From contig JAATFQ010000187.1 in NCBI GenBank assembly GCA_015655115.1, positions 1-42,072 of the forward strand: DNA of 42,072 bases. The letters are read 5' to 3'. Position numbers and translations under genes: made by a program. Origin of the DNA: Sphingobacteriales bacterium (GTDB lineage Bacteria; Bacteroidota; Bacteroidia; Sphingobacteriales; Sphingobacteriaceae). Each line of letters starts with the position of its first letter. Within the stretch, counting starts at the first letter, position 1. The notes beneath the pieces were generated by a model. That model had not been told where the DNA came from. It did no database searches and saw nothing but the letters and a program-made list of their open reading frames with translations. This document shows positions 26,137 to 36,256 of this stretch, piece by piece.

Positions 26137-26901
26137 ATGTTAAAAATAGCAGACAAAACATTCAGTTCCCGGTTATTCACCGGAACGGGTAAATTCAGTT
26201 CAGCAGCACAAATGGAAAGTGCACTACTCGCTTCAGGTTCAGAGCTGATCACCGTAGCACTGAAAAGAGTGAACATGAACGACAGGGAAGACGACCTTAT
26301 CATCCGGTTACAGCATCCTCATATCAATCTATTGCCCAACACTTCCGGTGTAAGAAATGCTAAAGAAGCAGTATTTGCAGCCCAGCTGGCACGGGAGGCG
26401 CTCGAAACCAACTGGATAAAGCTCGAAATACATCCAGACCCAAAATACCTGATGCCAGACCCGATAGAAACTTTAAAAGCCACAGAAGAGCTTGCAAAAG
26501 CAGGATTTATTGTGCTGCCCTATATCCATGCCGATCCGGTTCTATGCAAGCGGCTGGAAGATGCAGGTACTGCTGCAGTAATGCCCCTTGGGTCGCCAAT
26601 AGGTAGCAATAAAGGACTGCGGACGATAGATTTCCTGGAGATCATTATCAGTCAGAGTAATGTGCCGGTCATCATTGATGCCGGTATAGGTTCCCCTTCT
26701 GATGCCGCCCGGGCAATGGAAATTGGTGCCGATGCGGTACTGGTCAACACCGCCATTGCCGTGTCAAAAGATCCAACAGCCATGGCAATCGCTTTCAGGA
26801 TGGCCGTGGAAGCAGGAAGGATGGCCTTTGAAGCTCAGCTTGGATCAATTTATTCACATGCTGTAGCCAGCAGCCCCTTAACTTCTTTCTTAGATGACTG
26901 A
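26137..26901 (+). CDS. thiG: Thiazole synthase ThiG
   Basis: A 254-residue TIM-barrel enzyme that forms the thiazole ring from deoxyxylulose 5-phosphate, ThiS-thiocarboxylate and dehydroglycine. The Schiff-base lysine is K95 in [21 protein letters not shown] and [28 protein letters not shown] give the family signature. The 3' end overlaps thiH by 8 bp, so ThiG and ThiH, which form a complex in E. coli, are translationally coupled. Confidence 0.96.
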   Translation: MLKIADKTFSSRLFTGTGKFSSAAQMESALLASGSELITVALKRVNMNDREDDLIIRLQHPHINLLPNTSGVRNAKEAVFAAQLAREALETNWIKLEIHPDPKYLMPDPIETLKATEELAKAGFIVLPYIHADPVLCKRLEDAGTAAVMPLGSPIGSNKGLRTIDFLEIIISQSNVPVIIDAGIGSPSDAARAMEIGADAVLVNTAIAVSKDPTAMAIAFRMAVEAGRMAFEAQLGSIYSHAVASSPLTSFLDD

Positions 26902-28012
26902 TACATTCACCAAGCTCTTTAATACCTATAACTGGGAAACCACCAGGGAGAGCATTTATGCAAAAACCAGTGCCGATGTGGAACAGGCATTGAGCAATAC
27001 CAAAAGAACACTGGACGATTTTAAAGCTTTGATCTCTCCGGCAGCAGCTCCTTACCTGGAACAAATGGCGCAGCTAAGCAGGCAGCTCACACTCAAAAGA
27101 TTCGGGAAAGTAATACAATTATATGTGCCCTTATATCTTTCTAATGAATGTAATAACATCTGTACGTACTGCGGCTTTAGTTACGACAATAAAGTTAAAC
27201 GTAAAACCTTGTCGCCCATAGAGATCATGCAGGAAGTTGCTGCCATAAAAGCTATGAACTACGACCATGTATTGCTGGTCACCGGCGAATCGCATCAGCA
27301 TGTCCATACCGATTATTTCAGGAAAGTACTGGAACTCATCAGGCCCCATTTTTCCAATATATCTATGGAAGTGCAGCCGCTGGACCTGTCGGATTATAAG
27401 GAACTGACACCGTACGGACTTCATACGGTATTGGTCTATCAGGAAACTTACCATCGGGAAGACTATAAAAAACACCATCCAAAAGGAAAGAAATCCAACT
27501 TCGAATACCGGTTGGAGACGCCAGACAGGCTTGGGCAGGCCGGCATACATAAGATGGGGCTTGGGGTGCTGATAGGGCTGGAGGACTGGCGTACAGATTC
27601 TTTCTTCACCGCTTTGCACCTCAGTTATCTGGAAAAAAAATATTGGCAAAGCAAATATAGTCTGTCTTTTCCGCGGCTCCGCCCTTTTAGCGGCGGACTG
27701 GAGCCTAAGGTGGAGATGAAAGACCGGGAGTTGGTACAGCTGATCTGTGCTTACCGCCTGTTTAATGAGGAACTGGAATTATCTATCTCTACGCGCGAAA
27801 CAGAAATATTCAGAGACCATATTGTAAACTGCGGCATAACTGCCATGAGTGCAGGATCAAAAACAAACCCCGGCGGATATACTGTAGCGCCGGAATCTTT
27901 GTCGCAGTTTGAGATCTCCGATGAACGCCGGCCGGAGGTTATTGCACAGATGTTGAGAACAAAGGGCTATGAGCCTGTTTGGAAAGATTGGGACATTAGT
28001 TTAGCAAGGTAA
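26894..28012 (+). CDS. thiH: 2-iminoacetate synthase ThiH
   Basis: A 372-residue radical-SAM tyrosine lyase giving dehydroglycine for the thiazole ring. The cluster motif is CNNICTYC (C86, C90 and C93), preceded by LYLSNE; VTGESH and [12 protein letters not shown] are typical of ThiH. This is the anaerobic-type route, in contrast to the ThiO glycine oxidase of Bacillus. It is the last thi gene; thiD and thiF are not present here. Confidence 0.95.
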   Translation: MTDTFTKLFNTYNWETTRESIYAKTSADVEQALSNTKRTLDDFKALISPAAAPYLEQMAQLSRQLTLKRFGKVIQLYVPLYLSNECNNICTYCGFSYDNKVKRKTLSPIEIMQEVAAIKAMNYDHVLLVTGESHQHVHTDYFRKVLELIRPHFSNISMEVQPLDLSDYKELTPYGLHTVLVYQETYHREDYKKHHPKGKKSNFEYRLETPDRLGQAGIHKMGLGVLIGLEDWRTDSFFTALHLSYLEKKYWQSKYSLSFPRLRPFSGGLEPKVEMKDRELVQLICAYRLFNEELELSISTRETEIFRDHIVNCGITAMSAGSKTNPGGYTVAPESLSQFEISDERRPEVIAQMLRTKGYEPVWKDWDISLAR

Positions 28013-28177
28013 GCAGCAGAAATATTAAATTGTATTGTACTATTGAATTGTGTTTTAACAAAAAATATATGATAACAAGTTTGGGCTTTATTATTAATTG
28101 TGTTTCTGATAATTGCTTAATTAATTTTGATGTATTTGCGTTATTGTAATATGTTTGTACGCTTATTAAAAACACAA

Positions 28178-30868
28178 ATGGAAACAGTATATTCAAAAAT
28201 CATCATTCCTGCCCTTTTACTATTCTCCATATCAGGATGTATCTCACAGAAACCCATGGATATAATTTATCATTCAGACACTTATAGCTTATCAAAAGAT
28301 AAGGTAACCCAGGGCAAGTTTGAAGCCATAGCAAGTTCGCCCACAGCTATCAATTCAAACTATCAAAGCCCGGTAAACCTTGAAATCAGTCCCTTGCTGC
28401 AGTTTAAGTTCAGTATCAATGGGAAAGACAATGAGATGGCTTCAGGAAAAAACCATGAGGTAAGTATTATCGCTGAAAACGGGAAATTTGAAACACCGGT
28501 GATTTCATTCGGTCGCCCGCTAAAAGATTCCCAAGCCCCGGCAGCAAACGTTTTCCTGCAGCCTAATACACAATTCACTATCCGTCTGGACATGCGGGAA
28601 GTCCTTTCCGCCTTTTCAAGTCAAGGTTTCTATACCACATTTGATGGCACAAAGATCTATAAAACAGACTTTAAAGGTGTTTTTGTGGCGGGCAGCATTA
28701 GTCCCCTTATCTGGGATTTTGACAACCTTGCCAACCACAAAGAACTGGAGCTGAAAGACACAGACAGCGATGGTATTTATACGATCACTCTTGAAATGAA
28801 TAAACCGCAGCAGCAGAAAACCACTGCTGCGCAATGGAAACTATCAAAAGATATATCTGCTTTTCCACAATATAAATCAGACTATCCCATGATGGATGCT
28901 TTGTACAATCTTGCGCTGGAAGAAATGGAAAATGCCATTGAGCCAGACAGCACCTTCAGGACAGGGAAAGAATGGGCAGGAGTGTGGACACGCGATATCA
29001 GCTACAGTATTATACTTTCTATGGCCACCCTGCAGCCCGAAGTAGCAAAAAACAGCCTGCTGAGGAAAGTTAAAAATGACAGGGTTATCCAGGATACCGG
29101 CTCCGGAGGCTCCTATCCGGTATCATCAGACCGGATGATCTGGGCTGTAGCCGCCTGGGAGGTTTATGAAACTACAGGCGACCTGGACTGGCTGCATAAA
29201 GTTTACCCTATCATTAAAAATTCTGTTGAGGATGACATCAGGAACGTGTACGAACCTGAAACAGGATTAGTACGCGGAGAATCTTCTTTCTTAGACTGGC
29301 GGGATCAGACCTATCCGAAATGGATGGCTTCGGCCGATATCTATTCTTCAGAAAACCTGGGTACCAATGCGGTACATTACCAGACCAATATTGTATTGGC
29401 AAAAATGGCAGGATTACTGAACGACAATGCTGCGGCACAGCGATATACCAGCATTGCAGCGAAAATCAAATCGGGTATCAATACCCATCTGTGGCAGGCG
29501 GATAAAGGCTACTACGCACAGTACATGTACGGGCGCCAGTTTAAAATGCTTTCGCCACGTGCTGAAGCGCTGGGAGAAGCATTGACAGTATTATTTGATA
29601 TTGCAGATCCTGAACGTCAGAAAACAATCATCGCCAGCACTCCTGTAAATAACTTTGGAATACCGTGTATCTATCCGCAGATCCCAAATATCCCACCTTA
29701 TCATAACAACGGGATCTGGCCCTTTGTACAATCCTACTGGTCGCTTGCCGCTGCAAAAGCAGGCAATGCAGAGGCACTGGTACAAAGCATGAGCGCCATA
29801 TATCGCCCAGCAGCATTATTTCTGACCAACAAAGAGAACTTCGTAGCTGCTACAGGTGATTTTGCGGGCACTCAGATTAACTCCAGCAATATGTTATGGA
29901 GCCTGTCCGGCAACATCAGTATGATCTACAAAGTCCTGTTCGGGATAAATAGTACAGCAACGGGCCTTGTTTTCAAGCCTTTTGTGCCGGCAGAAATGAA
30001 AGGCGAGCGTACGCTGTTTAACTTTAAATACAGAAATGCTATTCTTGATATAAAGATGGAAGGGTATGGCAATACCATTCAAACCATCACTATGGATGGG
30101 CAGGACTTAACGAAAGCCACAGTTCCGCAAAACCTGAGTGGTAAACACCAGATCAGCATCACGTTGTCAAGCCATGATACAGAAAAAGGAAAAGTGGCGC
30201 TCGTGAAAGATTATACCTCTCTGCCTGCTCCGGTGCTTACACAGCGTAACAACCTCATCAGCTGGGAAAAGATTGATGGTGCAGCGGAATACAGGGTAAT
30301 CAGAAACGGGAAACTGATTGTCAGGACTACCAACACACAATACCAGGCCACAGCAAGTGGAGAATACCAGGTTATCGCTACAGATGCGGAAAAAGTACCG
30401 TCATTTGCCAGTGAACCGCTAAATATTTATACAGCCGCAGAAATACAGCGCATAGAAATGGAAACCATTGCCACGCCGTCAGACTTACACTACGAAGGGT
30501 ATTCTGGCCAGGGGTTTGTCGAAATAAGTACCCATACAAATAAAATAGTACTAGTAAATGTCAATATTCCTGAAGCAGGTACCTATGCCATAGATTTCAG
30601 CTATGCCAATGGTAACGGCCCCACCAACACAGAGAATAAATGTGCAATCAGGACATTCAACGTTGACGGTACCTTTGCGGGTACTTTTGTTTTCCCACAG
30701 CGAGGCAAAGACGAATGGTCAAACTGGGGTTTCAGTAATGTAAACACCATCAAACTCAGTAAGGGACAACATCAGCTCAGTTTATCCTTCGAGGCATGGA
30801 ACAACAACATGAATGGAGAAATCAACCAGGCGATGTTAGATTATATGCGGTTACAGAAAATAGAATAA
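28178..30868 (+). CDS. Lipoprotein (alpha/alpha)6-barrel glycoside hydrolase with C-terminal carbohydrate-binding module
   Basis: About 896 residues from the chosen start METVYSKIII; this gives a clean lipoprotein signal ending FSISGC (Cys21), whereas the earlier ATG at 28127 would put 17 basic or polar residues before it. After an N-terminal beta-rich domain (about 25-220) comes a six-hairpin barrel (about 225-620) with AGVWTRDISYS, SDRMIWAVAAWE, GESSFLDWRDQTYP and a HNNGIWPFVQSYW motif, whose acidic residues are candidate catalysts. A linker domain and a CBM6/35-like module starting RIEMETI follow. It resembles GH63/MGH1-like and rhamnosidase-like enzymes, but I cannot fix the family. Probably surface-exposed. 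It starts 165 bp after thiH, with a -7-like TAATTTTG at 28122-28129. Confidence 0.75.
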   Translation: METVYSKIIIPALLLFSISGCISQKPMDIIYHSDTYSLSKDKVTQGKFEAIASSPTAINSNYQSPVNLEISPLLQFKFSINGKDNEMASGKNHEVSIIAENGKFETPVISFGRPLKDSQAPAANVFLQPNTQFTIRLDMREVLSAFSSQGFYTTFDGTKIYKTDFKGVFVAGSISPLIWDFDNLANHKELELKDTDSDGIYTITLEMNKPQQQKTTAAQWKLSKDISAFPQYKSDYPMMDALYNLALEEMENAIEPDSTFRTGKEWAGVWTRDISYSIILSMATLQPEVAKNSLLRKVKNDRVIQDTGSGGSYPVSSDRMIWAVAAWEVYETTGDLDWLHKVYPIIKNSVEDDIRNVYEPETGLVRGESSFLDWRDQTYPKWMASADIYSSENLGTNAVHYQTNIVLAKMAGLLNDNAAAQRYTSIAAKIKSGINTHLWQADKGYYAQYMYGRQFKMLSPRAEALGEALTVLFDIADPERQKTIIASTPVNNFGIPCIYPQIPNIPPYHNNGIWPFVQSYWSLAAAKAGNAEALVQSMSAIYRPAALFLTNKENFVAATGDFAGTQINSSNMLWSLSGNISMIYKVLFGINSTATGLVFKPFVPAEMKGERTLFNFKYRNAILDIKMEGYGNTIQTITMDGQDLTKATVPQNLSGKHQISITLSSHDTEKGKVALVKDYTSLPAPVLTQRNNLISWEKIDGAAEYRVIRNGKLIVRTTNTQYQATASGEYQVIATDAEKVPSFASEPLNIYTAAEIQRIEMETIATPSDLHYEGYSGQGFVEISTHTNKIVLVNVNIPEAGTYAIDFSYANGNGPTNTENKCAIRTFNVDGTFAGTFVFPQRGKDEWSNWGFSNVNTIKLSKGQHQLSLSFEAWNNNMNGEINQAMLDYMRLQKIE

Positions 30869-30892
30869 ACTTTACTTCTGCTCATCTAGTAT

Positions 30893-31444
30893 TTACTTTG
30901 GCTCATTTACTATCCGTCGTAAAAAAAAGTAATCGTCCGGATTACAGGCAAACTCCTGGAAACTTTTAGATGCTGCAATTCCTGCATGCAGGTTTTTGAA
31001 GTTTTCGGGAGTTATAAACCTCCATGTTACCCCTCCATATTCCTGTACTAAAAGTACTTCAATAGGGAAAAACAAAATGAAATCATTCAGGAATTGGTGT
31101 TTAGCGGCAGTCCACTCTTCGGTACTGCCCAGATTGCGGGGCCAGGTATATAATTTGTGTGCCTCAATATGTTGCCCATGCTCATCAATATAAACCGAGC
31201 TTTTAAGGATCAGGTCGCTCAGTTTAACAGGGGCGATATCCCCGTAAAATTTGCCCTCTTTTTCTGTGATGGCTATTGCCTTCGCACTAAAATAAGGGAC
31301 GGTAGAATTCTCCTCTTTCTGTTCCGTCAGTACATCTATAAAAACATACTTACCTTTTTGTAATAATGCAGGAGATGAGGTTTCGTCCCCAAGGTTCCCG
31401 GTTCTCAGCTTATTATCTGTCATGAGCTTATTATTTGGGTGCAA
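30893..31444 (-). CDS. Uncharacterised 183-residue protein
   Basis: I do not recognise this family. It has no signal peptide or membrane segment. The sequence is mixed alpha/beta with a strand-rich first half (KYVFIDVLTEQKEE, YFSAKAIAITEKEGKFYGDI) and an aromatic second half (YTWPRNLGSTEEWTAAKHQFLNDFILFFP, split by helices), ending EFACNPDDYFFLRRIVNEPK. The first ATG is at 31444; a second at 31423 (MTDNKLRTG) fits better because a -7-like TATTTTG lies just upstream on the minus strand. Codon use is like its neighbours. It is convergent with the glycosidase and divergent from ndh, so context does not reveal a function. Confidence 0.6.
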   Translation of the reverse strand: MHPNNKLMTDNKLRTGNLGDETSSPALLQKGKYVFIDVLTEQKEENSTVPYFSAKAIAITEKEGKFYGDIAPVKLSDLILKSSVYIDEHGQHIEAHKLYTWPRNLGSTEEWTAAKHQFLNDFILFFPIEVLLVQEYGGVTWRFITPENFKNLHAGIAASKSFQEFACNPDDYFFLRRIVNEPK

Positions 31445-31579
31445 AATACCTAAATAACCATAGCTATGCCATTATTTATGACAAATCGGTGTGTATTTTC
31501 TTAAAACTTTGCGAGATATTTAAGCGTTTAATCATTCTAAATAATCGAACGTCTTAATATTAACACCTTAGCTTTCAGC

Positions 31580-32860
31580 ATGAATAGCATACAAAAGAAA
31601 AAAATAGTTATCGTAGGAGGAGGGTTTGCAGGGGTAAACCTGGCCAATAAACTGGCAAATCACGATGCATTTGACATAGTTATAGTAGATAAAAACAACT
31701 ATAATTTTTTTCCGCCTTTATTATATCAGGTAGCCACGGGATACCTGGAAACTTCAAATATCAGTTATCCCTTTCGTAAGCTTTTCAGAGGCAAACATAA
31801 TATTATGTTCAGAATGGGCGAGCTGCTGGAAGTTATGCCAGACCAGAAAAAGCTTTTGCTTTCTACCGGTGAAGTAGACTACGATTACCTTGTATTTGCT
31901 ACCGGATGTATTACCAACTACTTTGGCATACGCAGTGTACAGCAGAATGCTATACCCATGAAAACCATTGCCGACGCGCTTTCTATGCGCAATACCTTAC
32001 TGGAAAGACTGGAGCGTGCTTCGCGCGAAACAGATCCTGTAAAACGTAAAAAACTGCTCACCATTGTAATCGCCGGAGGAGGGCCAACAGGAGTAGAGAT
32101 CTCGGGGATGTTTGCCGAAATGAAAAAGAATATCATTGCTAAAGACTATCCTGAGCTAAAGGGCTCTAAAGGTGAAATCTATCTGGTAGATGGCGTCAAA
32201 TCTCTGCTGGCACCAATGAGTGAGAAATCACAGCAGTATACGCATAAAATGCTCACTGAAATGGGAGTGAAGATCAAGCTGAACAGCATGGTGAAAGACT
32301 TTACCAACGACACTGTTTATTTTGCCGATGGCACTACGATCGAAGCAAAGAGCCTGATCTGGGCCGCCGGTGTAACGGCGATTGTTTTCAATGGATTGCC
32401 CGATGAAGTATATGGCAGAGGGAAAAGAATGATTGTAGATGCCTTTAACAAAGTAATCGGTCTGCCTGATGTTTATGCTATCGGCGACACCTGTCTGCAG
32501 ACTACCGATCCGGGTTTCCCGCAGGGCCATCCACAGGTAGCGCAGGTAGCCATCCAGCAGGGGCAGAACCTGGGTAAAAACCTTGTCAACGAGCTCGCCG
32601 GTAAAACCCTGAACCCATTCCGTTACCATGATAAAGGATCTATGGCTATCATTGGAAGAAATAAGGCTGTAGCAGACCTGCCCAAGCCCAAATTGTTCTT
32701 CAGCGGCTTTCTTGCCTGGGTAATGTGGTTATTTATCCACCTGCTATCCCTGATCAATTACAGAAACAGATTGAAAACCCTTTACAACTGGTCTACTGCC
32801 TATTTTACACAAGACCAGGCCCTGCGCTTTATCGTAAGGCCGGCAAGTAAAAAGGCTTAA
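31580..32860 (+). CDS. ndh: Type II NADH:quinone dehydrogenase (NAD(P)/FAD oxidoreductase)
   Basis: A 426-residue single-subunit flavoprotein that passes electrons from NADH to quinone without pumping protons. The FAD-binding motif is IVIVGGGFAGVNLA (residues 9-22), the NADH-binding motif is IVIAGGGPTGVEISG (about 160-174), and the second FAD contact is DVYAIGDTC. The hydrophobic C-terminal part FLAWVMWLFIHLLSLINY is the membrane-attachment helix of Ndh-2. It is followed by a strong hairpin, then by cydAB, so together they could form a short electron chain. Confidence 0.93.
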   Translation: MNSIQKKKIVIVGGGFAGVNLANKLANHDAFDIVIVDKNNYNFFPPLLYQVATGYLETSNISYPFRKLFRGKHNIMFRMGELLEVMPDQKKLLLSTGEVDYDYLVFATGCITNYFGIRSVQQNAIPMKTIADALSMRNTLLERLERASRETDPVKRKKLLTIVIAGGGPTGVEISGMFAEMKKNIIAKDYPELKGSKGEIYLVDGVKSLLAPMSEKSQQYTHKMLTEMGVKIKLNSMVKDFTNDTVYFADGTTIEAKSLIWAAGVTAIVFNGLPDEVYGRGKRMIVDAFNKVIGLPDVYAIGDTCLQTTDPGFPQGHPQVAQVAIQQGQNLGKNLVNELAGKTLNPFRYHDKGSMAIIGRNKAVADLPKPKLFFSGFLAWVMWLFIHLLSLINYRNRLKTLYNWSTAYFTQDQALRFIVRPASKKA

Positions 32861-32903
32861 GTATTTAAAATCAGTACTGCTTTACGATACTTTTTGTTGG
32901 CAG

Positions 32904-32929
32904 CTGCGAATCCCAGAGGGGATTCGCAG
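32904..32929 (+). terminator. Hairpin downstream of ndh
   Basis: CTGCGAATCCC and GGGATTCGCAG form a perfect 11-bp stem with an AGAG loop. No long T run follows. The rest of 32861-33122 holds no gene; TACTTTTG at 33110-33117 resembles a -7 element but lies too close to the cydA ATG to be convincing. Confidence 0.6.
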
Positions 32930-33122
32930 TTACTTCAAATATCAGTGTTTAAATAGTATATATGTCGGTTTTGAAATTCGACGCTAACAAAGTAGTCCGG
33001 TATTAATCCCTTGAAGTGCATCTTTAGTTATCTCTTATTCAACTCGTAAAATTACATTTTTACAGCAAATAAAATTTGGTCGGGCCTCTCCATTTAACCA
33101 CATAACTATTACTTTTGTCGTC

Positions 33123-34451
33123 ATGGATGATTTCTTTGCTGCGCGACTCCAAATGGCCTTTTCTTTAGGCTTCCATATTGTTTTTTCCTGTATCGGGATG
33201 GTCATGCCTTTCTTCATGTGCACTGCCCATTATCTATGGTTAAAAAAGAAAAAAGCTGTATATCTGGATGTTACCAAAGCATGGAGTAAAGGTGTTGCCA
33301 TCTTCTTTGCCACCGGCGCGGTATCGGGTACTGTATTATCCTTTGAGCTTGGCTTATTATGGCCAAAATTCATGGAGCATGCCGGCCCGATTTTCGGGAT
33401 GCCTTTCTCGCTGGAAGGTACGGCCTTCTTTATCGAGGCCATTGCCCTTGGCTTTTATCTTTATGGCTGGAACAGGTTTAACGCATGGTTCCATTGGTTT
33501 ACAGGCGTAGTGGTCGGAATTACTGGATTGCTGTCGGGCATCCTCGTAGTTGCCGCAAATGCCTGGATGAACAGTCCGGCGGGGTTCGACTTTGTCGATG
33601 GACAATACCTGAACATAGACCCCATCAAAGCGATGTTCAACGACGCCTGGTTTTCACAGGCATTGCACATGTGTATTGCCGCCTTCGTATCCACAGGTTT
33701 TGCCGTTGCAGGCGTACATGCCCTGATGATATTAAAAGGGAAAAATATAGGTTTCCATAGTAAGGCCTTTAAGATTGCGGCAGTATTTGCTACCATAGCT
33801 GCCTGCCTGCAGCCCATCAGCGGCGATATATCTGCTAAAGACGTCGCCCATAGGCAGCCCGCCAAACTGGCCGCCATGGAAGCACACTTCCATACTGAAA
33901 AAGGAGCCTCATTGATTATAGGAGGTATACCAGATACAGCCGCAAAAACGGTAAACTATGCCCTGAAAATTCCGAAAGTACTGAGCTTTATGGCTACGGG
34001 CGATTTCAATGCAGAAGTAAAAGGGCTTGACAGGATTCCTAAAAAGGACCAGCCGCCGATTGCGGTGGTACATTATGCCTTTCAGATCATGGTCGGATTA
34101 GGTATGGCGATGCTAGGCTTAGCCCTTGTCTACTTTATTGCCCTTTTCAGGAAGAAAAGCTGGCAGGAGAGCAAGTGGTTGCTCAGGCTCTTCGTTATTG
34201 CGACGCCCATGGGCTACCTGGCACTCGAAGCAGGATGGACAGTGACCGAAGTAGGACGGCAGCCCTGGATTATCAATGGGGTAATGCGTACCGCCGATGC
34301 TGTTACGCCCATGCCGGGGATTGTATACTCCTTTTATCTTTTCACCGGTGTATATATTTCCCTTGCCATTATAGTAAGCCTGCTGCTCTTCAGGCAAATT
34401 ACCATGGTCGGCAAACTATATGATTCTTCCACAGATAATAAAACCCAATAA
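33123..34451 (+). CDS. cydA: Cytochrome bd-type quinol oxidase subunit I (short Q-loop form)
   Basis: A 442-residue membrane protein with about nine hydrophobic segments. H18 in SLGFHIVFSC is the haem b595/d-type ligand, the ligand His of QALHMCIA and the distal EVGRQPWII motif are present, and so is GTAFFIEAIALG. The length is well below E. coli CydA (about 520), because the quinone-binding Q-loop is short, as in CioA-type oxidases. With cydB it reduces O2 using quinol, without proton pumping. No FixK-type box was found upstream, so its control seems different from that of the cbb3 genes. Confidence 0.94.
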   Translation: MDDFFAARLQMAFSLGFHIVFSCIGMVMPFFMCTAHYLWLKKKKAVYLDVTKAWSKGVAIFFATGAVSGTVLSFELGLLWPKFMEHAGPIFGMPFSLEGTAFFIEAIALGFYLYGWNRFNAWFHWFTGVVVGITGLLSGILVVAANAWMNSPAGFDFVDGQYLNIDPIKAMFNDAWFSQALHMCIAAFVSTGFAVAGVHALMILKGKNIGFHSKAFKIAAVFATIAACLQPISGDISAKDVAHRQPAKLAAMEAHFHTEKGASLIIGGIPDTAAKTVNYALKIPKVLSFMATGDFNAEVKGLDRIPKKDQPPIAVVHYAFQIMVGLGMAMLGLALVYFIALFRKKSWQESKWLLRLFVIATPMGYLALEAGWTVTEVGRQPWIINGVMRTADAVTPMPGIVYSFYLFTGVYISLAIIVSLLLFRQITMVGKLYDSSTDNKTQ

Positions 34452-34454
34452 GAT

Positions 34455-35474
34455 ATGGTATATGTAGTTATTGTTTTCCTGTGGACAGCCATACTGTTAT
34501 ACATTTTGCTTGGTGGGGCCGATTTTGGAGCTGGGATTGTAGAGCTGTTTACCTCCCGGGGCAACAGGCACCGCACCCGTAAAACCATGTACCAGGCTAT
34601 AGGCCCTATCTGGGAGGCCAACCACATGTGGCTCATCATCGTTATCGTTATCCTCTTTGTCGGGTTTCCAAAAATATACACCACCGTTTCCATTCATCTT
34701 CATATTCCGCTGGTCTGCATGCTGCTGGGGATCATCGCCAGAGGGACAGCTTTTGTTTTCAGGAACTATGATGCCGTGAAAGATGATATGCAGAAAGTAT
34801 ATACTCCAATTTTCGTTCTTTCCAGCATCGTCACCCCCTTTTTCCTGGGTATCATTGCTGCAAGCTCAGTATCGGGTGCTATAGACCTGCAGGCGCAGGA
34901 TTTTCTTTCTGCTTATATATTCAGCTGGTTAAACTGGTTCTCCATTACCGTAGGCCTGTTTACCGTGAGTATCTGCGCCTATCTGGCTACAGTGTTTATC
35001 ATTGGCGAGACCGATAATGAGGCAGACCGCCAACTGTTTACCCGGAAAGCGCGTCGTGTAATCTTTGTGGTTATGGCCGCAGGAGCTTTAGTGTTTATCG
35101 CCGCTTATTCCGAACAAATACCTCTGCTGCAATGGATCCTGAGTGATGTTTTAGGGGTTACTGCCATTATATCGGCCAGTATTTCTCTGGTGATCACTTT
35201 TGTAATGCTGCATAAAAACAAACCAGGTGTGTTGCGTTTCCTCGCCGGCTTCCAGGTAACGATGATTCTCTTTGCTGCCACTTACAGCCACTTTCCTGAT
35301 ATTGTCTTGTTAAAAGGTGGGGAGAACCTGTCTTTACTTGCCCATCAGGGTGAGTCTAAAGCCATTGAAGGATTAGCTTATGCTTTGCTGATTGGCAGTA
35401 TTTTCATTTTACCGGCATTGGCATATCTTATTTACAGCTTTCAGAAAAAGCCGGTCAGCACAGAAGAACATTAA
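34455..35474 (+). CDS. cydB: Cytochrome bd-type quinol oxidase subunit II
   Basis: A 339-residue integral membrane protein starting VVIVFLWTAILLYILLGGADFGAG, the usual CydB start, with EANHMWLIIVIVILFVGFP in the second segment. Eight or nine hydrophobic segments are visible. It begins 3 bp after cydA and is clearly co-transcribed. I see no cydX-like ORF or cydDC export genes around it. Confidence 0.95.
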   Translation: MVYVVIVFLWTAILLYILLGGADFGAGIVELFTSRGNRHRTRKTMYQAIGPIWEANHMWLIIVIVILFVGFPKIYTTVSIHLHIPLVCMLLGIIARGTAFVFRNYDAVKDDMQKVYTPIFVLSSIVTPFFLGIIAASSVSGAIDLQAQDFLSAYIFSWLNWFSITVGLFTVSICAYLATVFIIGETDNEADRQLFTRKARRVIFVVMAAGALVFIAAYSEQIPLLQWILSDVLGVTAIISASISLVITFVMLHKNKPGVLRFLAGFQVTMILFAATYSHFPDIVLLKGGENLSLLAHQGESKAIEGLAYALLIGSIFILPALAYLIYSFQKKPVSTEEH

Positions 35475-35526
35475 GTATTAACAAATTTTAAGTTCAATTA
35501 TTATTATATTATAGCACATAGCCTTT

Positions 35527-36144
35527 ATGGAACAAGTATCCGATTTTTCAAGACTCAGTAAACTATCAGAAGGAGATTACGAAGCTTTTTTATACGATTG
35601 TGATGGCACACTGGCCGATAACATGCCGCTGCATGCTGCCAGTTATGTAGAAGTAGCAAGCCAGTACAACTTAACCCTCGACCCTGCAATTATTGGCGAA
35701 CTGGCCGGCTGGCCAATAACAAGAGTAGTAGAAGAAATCAATTCGCGTTACAATACCACCCTTGACCCGGAGGAATTCAGGCTTAAAAAAGGACAGGTAT
35801 TTGTGGACCGCTACCTGGAAACGGTATTGCCTATTGAATATGTAACAGAACACCTTAAGGCTAATGCCGGAAAAAAACGTATTGCTGTAGTTTCCGGGGG
35901 CGACAGGGCCGGCGTTTTACGCACTCTTGAAGTTATTGGTGTGAGCGAATATGTAGAAGTACTGGTATGTGCAGGTGAAACTCCAAGAGGCAAACCTTTT
36001 GGTGATCCTTTTCTTCGTGCAGCAGAATTACTTGGTGTAGACCCTAAAAAATGCCTGGTATTTGAAGATGGTATTCCTGGTGTTAAGGCTGCTGAAGATG
36101 CCGGTATGCACTGGATCCGTATCGATGAATTTAAATTTGGATAA
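35527..36144 (+). CDS. HAD family phosphatase (beta-phosphoglucomutase-like)
   Basis: A 205-residue cytosolic hydrolase. Motif I is DCDGTLADN (D24 nucleophile, D26 acid/base), motif II VVSGGDRAGV, motif III lysine in GKPFGDPF, and motif IV FEDGIPGVKAAEDAGM. A small helical cap sits after motif I. It is like the YqaB/beta-phosphoglucomutase branch, acting on sugar phosphates; the exact substrate is unknown. It lies 52 bp after cydB. Confidence 0.9.
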   Translation: MEQVSDFSRLSKLSEGDYEAFLYDCDGTLADNMPLHAASYVEVASQYNLTLDPAIIGELAGWPITRVVEEINSRYNTTLDPEEFRLKKGQVFVDRYLETVLPIEYVTEHLKANAGKKRIAVVSGGDRAGVLRTLEVIGVSEYVEVLVCAGETPRGKPFGDPFLRAAELLGVDPKKCLVFEDGIPGVKAAEDAGMHWIRIDEFKFG

Positions 36145-36256
36145 TCATCCTGAGGGTATTCAGGCATGTCGGGTTTGCTCTGGAATATCAAATGATATAT
36201 GCTTTCGCCTGCAATTTAAAAAAGTAATATCTTTATATATCTTATAATTAGTATAG

